This document shows, piece by piece, positions 39,280 through 49,628 of a stretch of DNA of 64,000 nucleotides (within the stretch, counting starts at the first letter, position 1; each line of letters opens with the position of its first letter). The translations under genes and the position numbers were made by a program. The stretch is from NCBI GenBank assembly GCA_038831005.1, contig JAWBKZ010000004.1, positions 223,460 through 287,459 of the forward strand, given 5' to 3'. This DNA is from Ignisphaera sp. GTDB taxonomy: Archaea > Thermoproteota > Thermoprotei_A > Sulfolobales > Ignisphaeraceae. The notes below the pieces were generated by a model that was not told the origin of the DNA, did no database searches, and worked only from the letters and a program-made list of their open reading frames with translations.

Positions 39280-40128
39280 AACAAATAAACAAACACAGTT
39301 ATTATAAATAATTTGTTTAGAGGTATGTCTTATATCCAAAATACTATTGTATGAGAGATCTACATGTCATTACCTAGAACCTTAGTTACCTCTAAGAATG
39401 TTAAGAATACAAAGCGTGTTTATATGGAGTATCAAGTGGATATGCATTGATCAGATGATGCTTCCTGATACCTAATTGTCTTAGAGGTGAGCGATGGGAA
39501 CACAAGCTATTTATATTATGATGATCGTTTTGTAGCTGTAAAACTAATAGATTTGATGTGGTTATATAGTTATGTATTACTTTAATCAATATTGCTAGTT
39601 AACCGTTAATTTCTAACTAGAGGTCTTATAATACTGTCTGAGCTAGAAGCGTTAGATAGGGTGCTCAGTCTACTTATAGTGTGGTAGTTCTATTACATTA
39701 TTTGGATGTAGCATTGAAAATCTATTCCAAATCTTTAACTTCTGATATCGATGATTTAGACCATCACTATATATCTGTGTAGACACTTATATTAGTCATA
39801 ATATTGCTAATTACATTAAGTAGGACACTAGGTATGTATTTGTGTTTAAAAGGAAGTGAGAATAAGTACATGTTGTAAACGGTCAAAGCCAAGATAAAAG
39901 ATATACTTAACTCTTACTTAATAGATATAGATATAGAGTGTAGTGAAACCGATTAAAGGTATCTGATCTCAAAGGTTTAGATGTTAAATATATAGCTAAG
40001 ATCAGTTTGTAAGATAGGTGAAACCAGGATATCCACAATATAGTTATATTAGTGTCTGCAACAACATTTTTAAACTTTTAAATAAGTGGTGAAAGTAGTT
40101 ATAAACTGCTAGAAGATGGTGCCGTCAA
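39280..40128 (+). other. Long noncoding stretch with a possible decayed frame
   Basis: No convincing gene. From about 39658 to 39872 one forward frame reads through with a single stop and gives protein-like text (VVVLLHYLDVALKIY, then a hydrophobic LILVIILLITLS), which may be the rest of a decayed membrane protein gene. A TATA-like TTTTAAATAA at about 40075-40084 precedes the ABC transporter gene at 40129. Partial C/D box matches near 39460 and 39518 lack proper D boxes. Confidence 0.4.
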
Positions 40129-41136
40129 TTGAATTCAAAACTCTTACTAGAATTGGATCATGTAAAGGCCTACTATAGACAAGTTATAGGTCCTCGTGTA
40201 AGAATCATTAGGGCTGTTGATGATGTTTCTTTAAAGATTTATGAAAGAGAGGTTGTAGGTGTTGTTGGTGAATCGGGTTGTGGTAAGTCTACGATGGCCA
40301 ACGTGATAATGATGAATATCAGACCTCCGCTAAGATTTGTAGAAGGTTCTGTAAAACTCTATACACCCAAAGGTGCCATAAGTCTAGAAAGGCTTGGCAA
40401 GGATGAGGTAAAGAATAGGATATGGGGACGCGAAATAGCTATAGTTCCTCAATCGGCTTTAAATGCACTCATGCCTACGCTAAAGATTAAGCGTATTGTC
40501 TATGATGTTCTCAGAAGTCATATATCTGATATAGATATGGACAAGGTTGTGGAACTTACATTGAGAAGATTTAAAGAGTTGGGTCTTCCTGAACGTGCTG
40601 TAGATATGTACCCGTTTGAGCTTTCTGGAGGTATGAGGCAAAGAGCTGTTATAGCTATATCAACGCTTCTGAATCCAAGAATTCTGCTAGTCGATGAGCC
40701 TACTTCAGCATTAGATGTAGTTACACAGAAAATGGTCTTAAAGACATTCAAAGATGTGTTTGAGAAAGAGATCATAAAGACCATAGTATTTATTTCACAC
40801 GATATTGCTACAGTGAGACAGATAGCTAATAGAATGATTGTTATGTATGCTGGAAAAATAGTTGAGGACAGTCCCACGGAAGATATAGTTTCTAAGCCTT
40901 TACATCCCTATTCTGAAGGATTGATAGGCTCTGTTTTAACTCCAGAAGAAGAAGTAAGGAGAAGAGGTCTTAGGTATATTCCGGGCCAACCTCCAGATCT
41001 AGCTAATCCACCACCTGGCTGTAGATTCCATCCCAGGTGCCCATTTGCTATGGATGTATGTAGAAGAGAGGAGCCACCTCTAATAGCTATTGATTCCAAC
41101 AGGTATGTTTCGTGTTGGTTATATATGAAGAGGTGA
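40129..41136 (+). CDS. Opp/Dpp-type ABC transporter ATPase (DppD-like)
   Basis: A 335-residue nucleotide-binding subunit from a TTG at 40129. Motifs: Walker A GESGCGKST, Q-loop IVPQSALNALMP, signature ELSGGMRQRA, Walker B ILLVDEPTSALD and the switch His in FISHDI. The C-terminal HPYSEGLIGSV...GCRFHPRCPFAMDVC extension with four cysteines is specific to the oligopeptide/oligosaccharide (Opp/Dpp) group and in some members holds a 4Fe-4S cluster. It is paired with the second ATPase 6 bp downstream. Confidence 0.95.
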   Translation: MNSKLLLELDHVKAYYRQVIGPRVRIIRAVDDVSLKIYEREVVGVVGESGCGKSTMANVIMMNIRPPLRFVEGSVKLYTPKGAISLERLGKDEVKNRIWGREIAIVPQSALNALMPTLKIKRIVYDVLRSHISDIDMDKVVELTLRRFKELGLPERAVDMYPFELSGGMRQRAVIAISTLLNPRILLVDEPTSALDVVTQKMVLKTFKDVFEKEIIKTIVFISHDIATVRQIANRMIVMYAGKIVEDSPTEDIVSKPLHPYSEGLIGSVLTPEEEVRRRGLRYIPGQPPDLANPPPGCRFHPRCPFAMDVCRREEPPLIAIDSNRYVSCWLYMKR

Positions 41137-41142
41137 CAAACT

Positions 41143-41943
41143 ATGGTGCTACTTGAAGTTAAAAATCTGACTAAAGTGTTTGAGTCAGGATTTGTAAGGA
41201 AGAGACATATTGTTGCTGTCGATAATGTATCATTATCTATTAGAGAAGGAGAGATAGTTTCACTTGTTGGTGAATCCGGTTCAGGAAAAACCACAACAGC
41301 TAGGATGATCTTAAGGTTGCTACCACCTACATCAGGAAACATATATTTTGGTGGAAAAGACATCTGGAAGGACTTAAGGTCAAGTAAAGATGTGGTAGAT
41401 TACTGGAGAAAAGTTCATGCAGTATTCCAAGATCCTTACTCAAGCTACAACCCATTCTACACAATAGATAGAATATTGAACCAAGCGCTCAAATTAATGA
41501 ATATAGATCCTAAATCGCCCGAAGGCGAAAAGCTGATGAATGAAGCTCTAACTTACGTAGGTCTACAACCAAACGAGGTTCTAGGCAAATATCCACACCA
41601 GTTATCAGGAGGACAGAGACAAAGAATAATGATTGCACGATGCTGGCTCCTAAGACCTAAACTCATACTAGCAGATGAACCTGTATCTATGGTCGATGCA
41701 TCAATCAGAGGAGCTATAATAAAGTTATTCATGAACATGAGAGATGATTATGGTACATCAGTTGTATTCATTACACACGACCTTGGTCTAGCATACTATG
41801 TATCTGACAGAATCCTCGTAATGCACAAAGGCAAGATAGTAGATGAAGGAACACCTGACGAGCTACTGAAGAAACCGAAACATGAGTACACAATTAACTT
41901 GATATCAAGTGTACCAACTCTATACAGAAAGTGGAGCCTGTAA
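41143..41943 (+). CDS. Opp/Dpp-type ABC transporter ATPase (DppF-like)
   Basis: A 266-residue nucleotide-binding subunit. Motifs: Walker A GESGSGKTT, Q-loop VFQDPYSSYNPFY (typical of OppF/DppF), signature QLSGGQRQRI, Walker B LILADEPVSMVD and FITHDL. In most homologues the last Walker-B residues are ADEPVSALD, whereas here SALD has become SMVD, a variant also seen in archaeal sugar-importing relatives. It is shorter at the C-terminus than DppF and lacks the Cys-rich extension. It forms the heterodimeric motor with the preceding ATPase. Confidence 0.94.
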   Translation: MVLLEVKNLTKVFESGFVRKRHIVAVDNVSLSIREGEIVSLVGESGSGKTTTARMILRLLPPTSGNIYFGGKDIWKDLRSSKDVVDYWRKVHAVFQDPYSSYNPFYTIDRILNQALKLMNIDPKSPEGEKLMNEALTYVGLQPNEVLGKYPHQLSGGQRQRIMIARCWLLRPKLILADEPVSMVDASIRGAIIKLFMNMRDDYGTSVVFITHDLGLAYYVSDRILVMHKGKIVDEGTPDELLKKPKHEYTINLISSVPTLYRKWSL

Positions 41944-42276
41944 GACTAAAAACAAATTACATTCCGTGCGACTATATATTAATACTATGAAATATGGGTT
42001 ATACAACAATGTATTTATGAGCTATTTTTACCTCATCATATATCTAAGAACAGGATCAATTACTGTTCAATTATTGTACTATTAAACTGAATTCATGATT
42101 ACGAGATGGTTTCTATGTCTAGCATGATCCATAATTACGATCTAATGTTGGTTTTACCGTTAGTATGAGCCTCTTAAGAGCTACGCTACATAGCTACATA
42201 TTAGAACAAATGCATTAATAAACTAGCAGATAGATTATCTTAACTAAATATTGAAATAGATCAAACGGGCATATGT
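41944..42276 (+). other. Noncoding stretch between transporter genes
   Basis: 333 bp of AT-rich sequence. I see no tRNA, C/D RNA, repeat or gene-like frame. It probably holds the promoter of the following gene. Confidence 0.5.
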
Positions 42277-43038
42277 ATGTCCAAGAGAAAATATAAGCAA
42301 TTAAATAAGGTTATGGTGTTATATATTGTTCTAGCCATAGGTCTAATAATGCTTACTTCTGGCTGGATCTATATGATAGCTATTGGAGGTGTGAAGATTA
42401 TAGAAAGACCCTATGTGGTTAGTATCCCCAGAAAATACTTTGGAGAGATACTTTTGTCACCTCCAGGCGAGCAAAGACTTAGTATAGAAACTATACTTGA
42501 GGTGAATAATTTTACTGCTAGAGGAGGAGTACTAGAGGATATAAAACAATTCTCTATTACTAACAAAAGTTATATCCTTATAACAGTAAAGATAAAAGGA
42601 AGAACGTTGGATGGCTCAGCTATATCATTAACCATTCAGGCATACGATGCAGATAGTGGTGAACTTATAGGTTCCGGTGGCATTATGAATAGGTCTAGTG
42701 TAGTAGATGGAGAGTATATTGTGAGCGCATTACTTGAATCGGGTAAGTATCTGCTTAAACTGCTATCGAATAGCGATACATATATAGAGTATCTAGCATT
42801 GCGTGGAATATACTATGACCAACTCACAAATCCTGCACTCTCTATAAGTTTTACACCAGAGGAATTCTATCATCATACGCTTTACTATGTTGAAAGAGTA
42901 GATCTAAGAGATCTATGGATCTCGGTAGCAGCCATAGTATCGGGTCTAATGCTTATACAGATTTCGTTAGTAATAGCTATGTTTTCATCTAAAACGTATG
43001 GAATAGAGCCACCAGTAATTAAGACGAAGAAACGGTAA
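42277..43038 (+). CDS. Unknown membrane protein in the ABC transporter cluster
   Basis: A 253-residue protein with one membrane helix near the N-terminus (about residues 13-35) and one near the C-terminus (about 212-236), and short basic tails inside the cell. The 175-residue middle part is beta-strand-rich with N-x-S/T sites and looks like an extracellular beta-sandwich. There is no lipobox, catalytic motif or known family that I can name. It lies between the ATPases and the binding proteins of an uptake system, so it may be an accessory surface component, which is an inference from position. Confidence 0.7.
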   Translation: MSKRKYKQLNKVMVLYIVLAIGLIMLTSGWIYMIAIGGVKIIERPYVVSIPRKYFGEILLSPPGEQRLSIETILEVNNFTARGGVLEDIKQFSITNKSYILITVKIKGRTLDGSAISLTIQAYDADSGELIGSGGIMNRSSVVDGEYIVSALLESGKYLLKLLSNSDTYIEYLALRGIYYDQLTNPALSISFTPEEFYHHTLYYVERVDLRDLWISVAAIVSGLMLIQISLVIAMFSSKTYGIEPPVIKTKKR

Positions 43039-43150
43039 ATCATGAAAAGGTTATTATATACATTGTATACAAGATGTTCATATACCGTAAATAATCCTAA
43101 CAATTTTTTTAAACCGGTAAGAAAACTGTCTATTGATAGGTGTGCTAGAA

Positions 43151-44602
43151 ATGAAGAAAGAAACTGTGATAGCAATATCAATAATAGTGGTTCTTGTCGG
43201 CTCTCTTCTATACATACTTTTCACGATACAGACGCCCGTCACATTACCTACAGTTAAACCCAAAGGCAATTTCACTCTCATGATAGCAACTACATGGAGT
43301 CAGTGGCATATAGATGATTTCAAGCAATGGATGTTTTATGTAAGTGGTCAAGGACTTGGAGGAGTTCTAGTTAAAGCTCCCGCAACTCAAGAATTAGGAA
43401 TAAAGACCTTAGAATTTATCCGTGAGAATGATCTGACAAGATGGGTTGAATTAGCTAGAAGCGGTAACATATCTGGTTTTACGGCACTACCTATGGCTCG
43501 ATATAATGCTACATGGCTATGTGAACAAGGAGCATTTAAACCAATTGAAGATCCCACAATTCTTGAGCTTGCAAAAAAACTACCTGCAGTATTCAAGGAC
43601 TATACATCGGATGGTAAGCTATGTTGGATTGCAACGGATTTTGTAACAGTAAACAACTGGTTTATTAATGCTAAAGCTGCTGAAGAACTTGGTGTACCAG
43701 TTCCTTCATCATGGGAAGAGTTATTAGATCCCAAATATGCTTCTGTTTTACTTAACAATGGTTATATAGCTGTTATAGGTGGAGTTGATAGAGACCCAAT
43801 AAGGGCAGCATTTCATGTACTTTTACAGAAATATGGCTGGAATAAAGGCTGGGTATATATCACGTATCTCGCAGGCACATCATATTTAGCACGTTCATTA
43901 CCTGAGGCTAGAGATGATGTTATATACCAGTACGAAAAAGTGATACTAACAATACTAGATCTAGAAAGAGCTTTACTAGGGCTTCCCTATTCCAAGGATC
44001 TAAGACTTGTGTTTCCAAAAGAAGCAACAGCAATTAGGGTTTCACCAATAGGTATCGCTAAAGCCGCAAATGAAGATGCTACTGAAGGTATGTACAGACT
44101 CATAAGATACCTTTTGAGCGAGGGACAGAATGAAATATATATGAAGAGGTGGCAATCAGTATTTCCGGTACTTCCAACGAATCATACAAGTACATACATA
44201 GTATATCAAGAACCGGCTACAAAGAACGTATACTTAGAATTCAATGAAAAGATTATGGTTGATTTACAGGAAGCCACTGATGTATATACTGAAGTATTAT
44301 TCAAAGATAGCGATGTACACAAACTCTTACGGAATATAATAAAGTTCTTAGCCGAAAAATACCAGAAAGGTGAAATAGATTTAAACAAATATTACGAGTT
44401 TCTAGGTAGGGTAGGAGAACCAGTTGAATTCACAAATCCATTAACAAATACTAAGACGAGATTTTCAATGGATGTATCTAGTCAACTCGCAGAAGCACTA
44501 AAAACAGGTTCTTTACAAAAACATGCATTATATGCTGCATTCAAAGAAGCATTGCTTGCTAAGCTCCAGCAGATAGCATTAGAACTTGGTGCACAGCTGT
44601 AA
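43151..44602 (+). CDS. ABC extracellular solute-binding protein (family 1-like)
   Basis: A 483-residue protein from ATG 43151 (six codons after the first possible start). Residues 5-25 are a membrane anchor or signal without a Cys lipobox. The rest has the two-lobe periplasmic-binding look, with NWFINAKAAEELGVPVPSSWEELLDPKY matching iron/thiamine/sugar family-1 binding proteins, and a helical C-terminal extension of about 130 residues that is unusual in length. It differs in family from the large binding protein at 44834-47104. It has no permease of its own type nearby, so it may be an alternative receptor for the same transporter or act separately. Confidence 0.8.
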   Translation: MKKETVIAISIIVVLVGSLLYILFTIQTPVTLPTVKPKGNFTLMIATTWSQWHIDDFKQWMFYVSGQGLGGVLVKAPATQELGIKTLEFIRENDLTRWVELARSGNISGFTALPMARYNATWLCEQGAFKPIEDPTILELAKKLPAVFKDYTSDGKLCWIATDFVTVNNWFINAKAAEELGVPVPSSWEELLDPKYASVLLNNGYIAVIGGVDRDPIRAAFHVLLQKYGWNKGWVYITYLAGTSYLARSLPEARDDVIYQYEKVILTILDLERALLGLPYSKDLRLVFPKEATAIRVSPIGIAKAANEDATEGMYRLIRYLLSEGQNEIYMKRWQSVFPVLPTNHTSTYIVYQEPATKNVYLEFNEKIMVDLQEATDVYTEVLFKDSDVHKLLRNIIKFLAEKYQKGEIDLNKYYEFLGRVGEPVEFTNPLTNTKTRFSMDVSSQLAEALKTGSLQKHALYAAFKEALLAKLQQIALELGAQL

Positions 44603-44789
44603 GCACCTATATATTTGTGTCACAATCTCGTAAATCATAAATCAATTATTTTTATCTTAAGTGTCCAAAATGTTGTTGTAGTATTAGTGTTCCACATGAT
44701 AGTAACATATACAAAATAATTCAAGATTAAGGTTATTTTATCTGGCGATGTCCAGTCCATACTGAGTAATAAAGTTAAACTCATTAAAA

Positions 44790-44799
44790 CTTATAAATA
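44790..44799 (+). promoter_or_regulatory. TATA box of the family 5 binding-protein gene
   Basis: CTTATAAATA, 35 bp before the ATG at 44834. The transcript would start within about 10 nt of the start codon, so the mRNA would be nearly leaderless. Confidence 0.6.
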
Positions 44800-44833
44800 T
44801 GTTGTCCCAACATTATATTTTCTGGGGTACAAA

Positions 44834-47104
44834 ATGTATATGATTAAATATAAAGTAGTTATATTATCGATATTGACAACAGCATTAATAACGCTCTCAG
44901 TGTTTGCTTCACTTCCCACAAAAGCACAAGCGACAACACCAAGACAACAAACCCTTATTATAGCTTATTCAGGTACAACTCCAACATTAAACTGGAATCC
45001 TTTAGCAACTGGAGCAATAGGTATTGAAGATAATGCTAGACATTTGCTATTCTTACCCTATTCCGCACTCAATGGTTATAACCTGCGCTGGACGTTCATA
45101 TTAACTAAGAGCCTTGAGTTACGAGGAGACGAGATTGTTGGCAGGATAAGACTATGGGATGAAGCAAGATGGAGTGATGGAACACCTCTAACTGTTGACG
45201 ATATAATAGGTAGTTTCAACTTGAGTAGAACAATTGGTGGAGGTTGGTGGGGTGATTGGTTCTTATACAACTATGCTAAAGTGGATGAAAAAACAGTAGA
45301 CTATTACATAGGTAGAAGACCTGGTCAAGATTTGCCAAAAAGAGAAGACATAAGATCTGTAGTACAAGGAGGAATTATGTACGGAAGACCTATACCATAT
45401 CATGTTCTAAAACCTTTAGTGGATAGTATGGGTGATGCTATAAAGACACAGTGGCGTAATGATGATCCAAAGAAGCAGGTTGTTTCAGGACCCTACAAGC
45501 TATACTACTATGACTCTGTACAGATAGTATACGAGAGAATAGATGATTGGTGGGGTAAGAATATTTTCGGTCTTCCTGCACCAAAATATATAACATTTGT
45601 CTACTTTAGAGATGCGCAACAAGCTGTTATGGCTTTAATAAATGGAGAAGTAGACTTCTACTCTGGGTATATACCAAATCCCGCAGATATAATTAGAGCA
45701 GGACTTGGCACATGGTACAAAGATACACCATACTTCCTACAAGGAGGTGCTAGCTGGCTTCACTTCAATTTCGCAAGACCCTACTTCCAAGACATAGCTG
45801 TTAGAAGAGCTATTGCATGGACAATGCCTTGGAACCAGATAATACAATATGCACTACTAGGGTTATCAGTACAGCCATCTATGACTGGATTAGCTGATAT
45901 GTATCCGCATCTGAAAGATTTCGTGAATAAAGATGCTTGTAGAACGTATTGGGGTACTGAGACGTGCAGACCTCAGCAAAACATAACAAAGGCTATCGAG
46001 ATACTCAATGCTGCAGGCATAGTGGACAATGATGGTGATGGCATCAGAGAACTTCCTGATGGAACTTCACTAAAATTCACAATAAGTGTGCCAGCAGCAT
46101 GGACAACACATGTTGTGGCTGCACAACTTATAGCTAACGCACTTAAACAGATAGGCATGAGTGTTATAGTTGATACCCTAGATTATAGGGTATGGGACCA
46201 GAACATCAGAAGAGGAGAATTTGATGCAACAATAGGCTGGGGTGTTGGAGGAGCTATAGGTACAGCTACACCATTCACAGATCTATATGGTAACATGTTC
46301 GAATATGCTAACTACAAACAATGGGCTCTATGGAGTAGCTATACAGATGATGAAGTGACGTCATTCATAAATGAAATGAATTCCAACTATCTATTTCCAG
46401 AAAGATTGAAGAGAGTCGTATGGACTTTCCAGGAAAGAATTGTATTCGAGAAACTACCTGCAGTACCGGTATTCCACAACCCTGTATGGTATGCTTACAA
46501 CACCAAGTATTGGGAAGGATTCCCCAATGCTGAAAGTCCACCAGAAGAACAATTCGTTATGTCATGGTGGGGCGCAACTCCATGGTACTTCCTGATCAGA
46601 CCTAAGGGACAACAGCGTGCAACTCCATGGTTCCTAAAGCATGTATCTGAAGGAGGAGCCTCAATACATGGATGGTACGATCTCTTCGCATCACAAGCTA
46701 AATGTATATATGATGCAGAATTCATAAAGTGGGAAGCAAAGCCTCCAGTAGCTACTACTACTCCAACGCCTAGTCCTACTCCAACGCCTAGTCCTACTCC
46801 AACGCCTAGTCCTACTCCAACGCCTAGTCCTACTCCAACGCCTAGTCCTACTCCAACGCCTAGTCCTACTCCAACGCCTAGTCCTACTCCAACGCCTACT
46901 ACTGTTATCTCTGAAGTCGTAACTACCACAGTTAAGGTTATATCAACTGTGACAATAACTTCAACTTCTATAGTAACTCAACCAGCCTCTATATCTACTG
47001 TTGTAGAGACTGTAACTCAAACTGATTGGTCTCTAACAATAGTATTAGCAGTAGTAATGTTAGTAGTAGGATTGGCAGTCGGATATCTAGTGAAGAGAAA
47101 GTAA
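44834..47104 (+). CDS. ABC solute-binding protein, family 5 (Opp/Dpp type), surface-anchored
   Basis: A 756-residue binding protein. A signal peptide (about residues 1-32) is followed by the family 5 fold with the typical [17 protein letters not shown] segment and later [21 protein letters not shown]. The mature part ends near residue 635. Then come seven identical TPTPSP repeats and a Thr/Ser/Val stretch that act as a stalk, and a C-terminal membrane helix (about residues 733-752) with a short basic end. This layout is typical of crenarchaeal receptors for oligosaccharides or peptides held on the cell surface. The two permease genes follow, so the set 40129-49284 forms one importer. Confidence 0.93.
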   Translation: MYMIKYKVVILSILTTALITLSVFASLPTKAQATTPRQQTLIIAYSGTTPTLNWNPLATGAIGIEDNARHLLFLPYSALNGYNLRWTFILTKSLELRGDEIVGRIRLWDEARWSDGTPLTVDDIIGSFNLSRTIGGGWWGDWFLYNYAKVDEKTVDYYIGRRPGQDLPKREDIRSVVQGGIMYGRPIPYHVLKPLVDSMGDAIKTQWRNDDPKKQVVSGPYKLYYYDSVQIVYERIDDWWGKNIFGLPAPKYITFVYFRDAQQAVMALINGEVDFYSGYIPNPADIIRAGLGTWYKDTPYFLQGGASWLHFNFARPYFQDIAVRRAIAWTMPWNQIIQYALLGLSVQPSMTGLADMYPHLKDFVNKDACRTYWGTETCRPQQNITKAIEILNAAGIVDNDGDGIRELPDGTSLKFTISVPAAWTTHVVAAQLIANALKQIGMSVIVDTLDYRVWDQNIRRGEFDATIGWGVGGAIGTATPFTDLYGNMFEYANYKQWALWSSYTDDEVTSFINEMNSNYLFPERLKRVVWTFQERIVFEKLPAVPVFHNPVWYAYNTKYWEGFPNAESPPEEQFVMSWWGATPWYFLIRPKGQQRATPWFLKHVSEGGASIHGWYDLFASQAKCIYDAEFIKWEAKPPVATTTPTPSPTPTPSPTPTPSPTPTPSPTPTPSPTPTPSPTPTPSPTPTPTTVISEVVTTTVKVISTVTITSTSIVTQPASISTVVETVTQTDWSLTIVLAVVMLVVGLAVGYLVKRK
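46760..46897 (+). repeat. 18-bp tandem repeat coding for TPTPSP
   Basis: Seven perfect copies of an 18-bp unit (ACTCCAACGCCTAGTCCT, 46760-46885) followed by a partial copy ending at 46897. They encode the Pro/Thr/Ser stalk of the binding protein. Perfect identity at DNA level points to recent expansion by slippage or unequal exchange. Confidence 0.95.
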
Positions 47105-47322
47105 AAGTAAGTAATAGACAGATACTTTAAATCTATATAATATTTCATATTTTCTAATATTTTTTATTTCAACTTACATAATTGATAGCTGCTACATAAT
47201 TGTCTGTTTTTGTTATAGTATATTGCACATTATGTATCAATTATAACTAGCGGTCTAGATAAAGTTTAAAAATTCTGTTAACAGTTATAAGCTATGAATC
47301 CTTTGAAATTGAGGTAATAATT

Positions 47323-48378
47323 TTGGGTAGAGGAAACACTATTAAGCAGAAGTCTCTAGTAAAAATATTAACAGGTCCGATGACCATATACATAGTGTAC
47401 AAAATGGCAATGTTCATTGTTGTATACATATTAGCACTTATGTTAGTATTCATACTGCCTAGGGTAATACCCGCAAATCCTTTTGCCGGGTTACTTCAAA
47501 GGATCATATCAGCATACATATGGAATCCCGAACTTATTCCTGAGGTGTATCAACAAGTTCTAGAGTATTTCCCATTTGATAAACCTGTGTATGAACAATT
47601 CATGATATTCTTGCTGGGCGCATTTAGAGGCGACTTTGGAGTATCTATAGCATTTTTCCCGATGAGGGTTACCGATATCATAATGATGGCTCTACCATGG
47701 ACACTAGCTCTTATGATACCTTCAACATTAGTGTCATGGATCGTAGGCAACATACTGGGTGGATATGCAGGCTACAAAAGAGGTTCTATGTTCGAGAGAA
47801 CAATGGTTGGATATTCCTTTATAGTATCTTATGTACCTCAATACTGGCTAGGCATGTTGCTACTGTTCGGATTTGCTTATGCCGTTAGATTGTTTCCAGC
47901 ATATGGAGGCATATCTGCAGGTATTACGCCCTCGCCTACGTTGACATTTATTGTAGACTTCCTATGGCATTACACGTTACCGTTTCTAGCGATATTCATA
48001 ATCAGTATGGCTAGATGGATGAGTAGCATGAGGATAATTATCTCAGCTGAACTAGGATCAGATTACATACACTATAGCGAGAGTTTGGGGGCAAAGGATA
48101 GTATAGTATATGGATATGCATTTAAAAATTCACTTCTACCCCAAGTAACAGGTCTAGCCTTATCTATTGGAGCAGCTATATCTGGACAAGCACTTGTAGA
48201 AGCAGTATTTTCATATCCAGGTATGGGTTACTATCTACAGCAAGCAATAGGGCAAATAGATTATCCACTGATTCAAGGAATATTCGTTATAACAATAGCT
48301 GTAACATATCTAGCCAATTTCTTGGTGGACTTCATATACATGTTAATAGACCCTAGAATAAGAATTGGGGGTGGATAA
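47323..48378 (+). CDS. ABC transporter permease (DppB-like)
   Basis: A 351-residue membrane subunit from a TTG at 47323, preceded by GAGGT. It has about six membrane helices with a long first extracellular loop, as in DppB/OppB. The EAA-type coupling loop, near EYIHYSESLGAKDSIVYGYAFKNSLLP on the cytosolic side, is clear (here DYIHYSESLGAKD). The final LVDFIYMLIDPRIR is the family end. It forms the channel with the next subunit, whose gene starts 3 bp after its stop. Confidence 0.95.
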   Translation: MGRGNTIKQKSLVKILTGPMTIYIVYKMAMFIVVYILALMLVFILPRVIPANPFAGLLQRIISAYIWNPELIPEVYQQVLEYFPFDKPVYEQFMIFLLGAFRGDFGVSIAFFPMRVTDIIMMALPWTLALMIPSTLVSWIVGNILGGYAGYKRGSMFERTMVGYSFIVSYVPQYWLGMLLLFGFAYAVRLFPAYGGISAGITPSPTLTFIVDFLWHYTLPFLAIFIISMARWMSSMRIIISAELGSDYIHYSESLGAKDSIVYGYAFKNSLLPQVTGLALSIGAAISGQALVEAVFSYPGMGYYLQQAIGQIDYPLIQGIFVITIAVTYLANFLVDFIYMLIDPRIRIGGG

Positions 48379-48381
48379 GCA

Positions 48382-49284
48382 ATGGGTGTAAGGGTTTCAG
48401 CGAATCATCACAAGTTTCTTATCTCGAAATTTAAAGAATCAGTATTGTTGTATACATTGTTTAAGAATAGACGATTTATGATAGGTCTAGTTATGTTCCT
48501 AGTTCTACTGTTGATGGGTTTGGTAGGATCATTACTATATCCGAGAGATCCTCTAGCATTTGCTGAATATCCTCCAGACTTGCCTCCATCTCTAGAATTT
48601 CCTCTGGGAACAGACAGAGGTGGTAGAGATGTATTTGCACAATTCCTACATGGTATACGGATGTCGCTATATGTTGGATTTCTAACAGCGATAATATCTA
48701 CAATAATAGGATTAGTAATAGGAGTGACTGCAGGGATAAAGGGGGGAGTGCTAGATGAGACATTAATGGGTTTAACAAATCTTGTACTGGCTATACCATC
48801 GTGGTTAGTAGCTTTGCTCATAGCATCAATAACACCAGCGGAACAACGAGGACCAGAATTCATGGGATTGCTACTAGGTATATTCTCTTGGCCATGGTTT
48901 GCAAGAGCTGTTAGAGCCCAGTTCCAGAGCTTAAGAGAAAGAGAATTTGTAGCATTATCAAGAATGGCGGGATACGGAGATCTAAGGATAGCATTTGAAG
49001 ATCTACTTCCACAAGTTGGAGCATTTATAGTTTCATCATTTGCAGGATTGATGGCAACAGGTATTGGTGGCGAAGCGGGCTTAGCTATAATTGGTGTAGG
49101 AATGACTAGATATGTATCTTTAGGAATGATCTTGTTCTGGGCCGGCACATATCAAGCATATATAAAAGGTACGTGGTGGTTATTTCTTCCAGCAGGTATA
49201 GCAATGATTATACTAATGGTATCGTTACAGATGATTTCAGTAGGGCTTGAACAACTATTCAATCCAAGATTAAGAGAAATCTAA
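48382..49284 (+). CDS. ABC transporter permease (DppC-like)
   Basis: A 300-residue membrane subunit with an N-terminal cytosolic segment and about six helices. Family signs are PPSLEFPLGTDRGGRDVFAQFLHGIRMSL, the coupling loop REREFVALSRMAGYGDLRIAFEDLLPQ, and the C-terminal SVGLEQLFNPRLREI. It pairs with the DppB-like subunit. No further gene of the importer follows, since the next stretch of 344 bp is mainly noncoding. Confidence 0.95.
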   Translation: MGVRVSANHHKFLISKFKESVLLYTLFKNRRFMIGLVMFLVLLLMGLVGSLLYPRDPLAFAEYPPDLPPSLEFPLGTDRGGRDVFAQFLHGIRMSLYVGFLTAIISTIIGLVIGVTAGIKGGVLDETLMGLTNLVLAIPSWLVALLIASITPAEQRGPEFMGLLLGIFSWPWFARAVRAQFQSLREREFVALSRMAGYGDLRIAFEDLLPQVGAFIVSSFAGLMATGIGGEAGLAIIGVGMTRYVSLGMILFWAGTYQAYIKGTWWLFLPAGIAMIILMVSLQMISVGLEQLFNPRLREI

Positions 49285-49348
49285 TCAAGATATTTTTTCT
49301 ATAGTATTCACGGTAACATCTTTACTTTCAATGTATCTTTAAGATATA

Positions 49349-49474
49349 ATGAAATTAACATTCAATGCAGTAAAAGTAAAAGCCAAGGATATTAATGTTA
49401 ATTTATCAGTATTGAAATTGGTTATAGGTTTTGCCATAGAGCATGCAATCCTCAAGGAAGTTGCCAAGAAATAG
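49349..49474 (+). CDS. Possible small protein of 41 residues
   Basis: Within the 344-bp gap after the permease gene there is a short frame from ATG 49349 to TAG 49472. The peptide MKLTFNAVKVKAKDINVNL continues with a hydrophobic helix-like segment and ends in KEVAKK. Its balanced composition looks more protein-like than the surrounding AT-rich DNA. I know no family, and no strong ribosome-binding site is seen. The rest of the gap (49285-49348 and 49475-49628) shows nothing. Confidence 0.35.
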   Translation: MKLTFNAVKVKAKDINVNLSVLKLVIGFAIEHAILKEVAKK

Positions 49475-49628
49475 AATAACTAATTATTTTTGTCGTTTAG
49501 CAAAACTGTATTAGATGAATTTAATTATATGAAATCATCAGTGAAATTACTATCAACAAGAACTGGGTTAATTATTCTATTAATTATACAAATATATTAG
49601 TCAATAAGATTTATTTTAGAACAACCTC

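Noticed and set aside
39440..39580. Partial C/D box RNA patterns
   Set aside because: C-like boxes occur, but D' and D boxes are absent or the guide spaces are 3-4 nt, too short to work.
46495..46929. Minus-strand frame of 144 codons with a long Gly-Val repeat
   Set aside because: It is the complement of the TPTPSP stalk repeat of the binding-protein gene. The repeat keeps several frames open.
48408..49148. Minus-strand frame of 246 codons opposite the DppC-like gene
   Set aside because: The plus strand encodes a clear permease here. The opposite frame has no start context or motifs.
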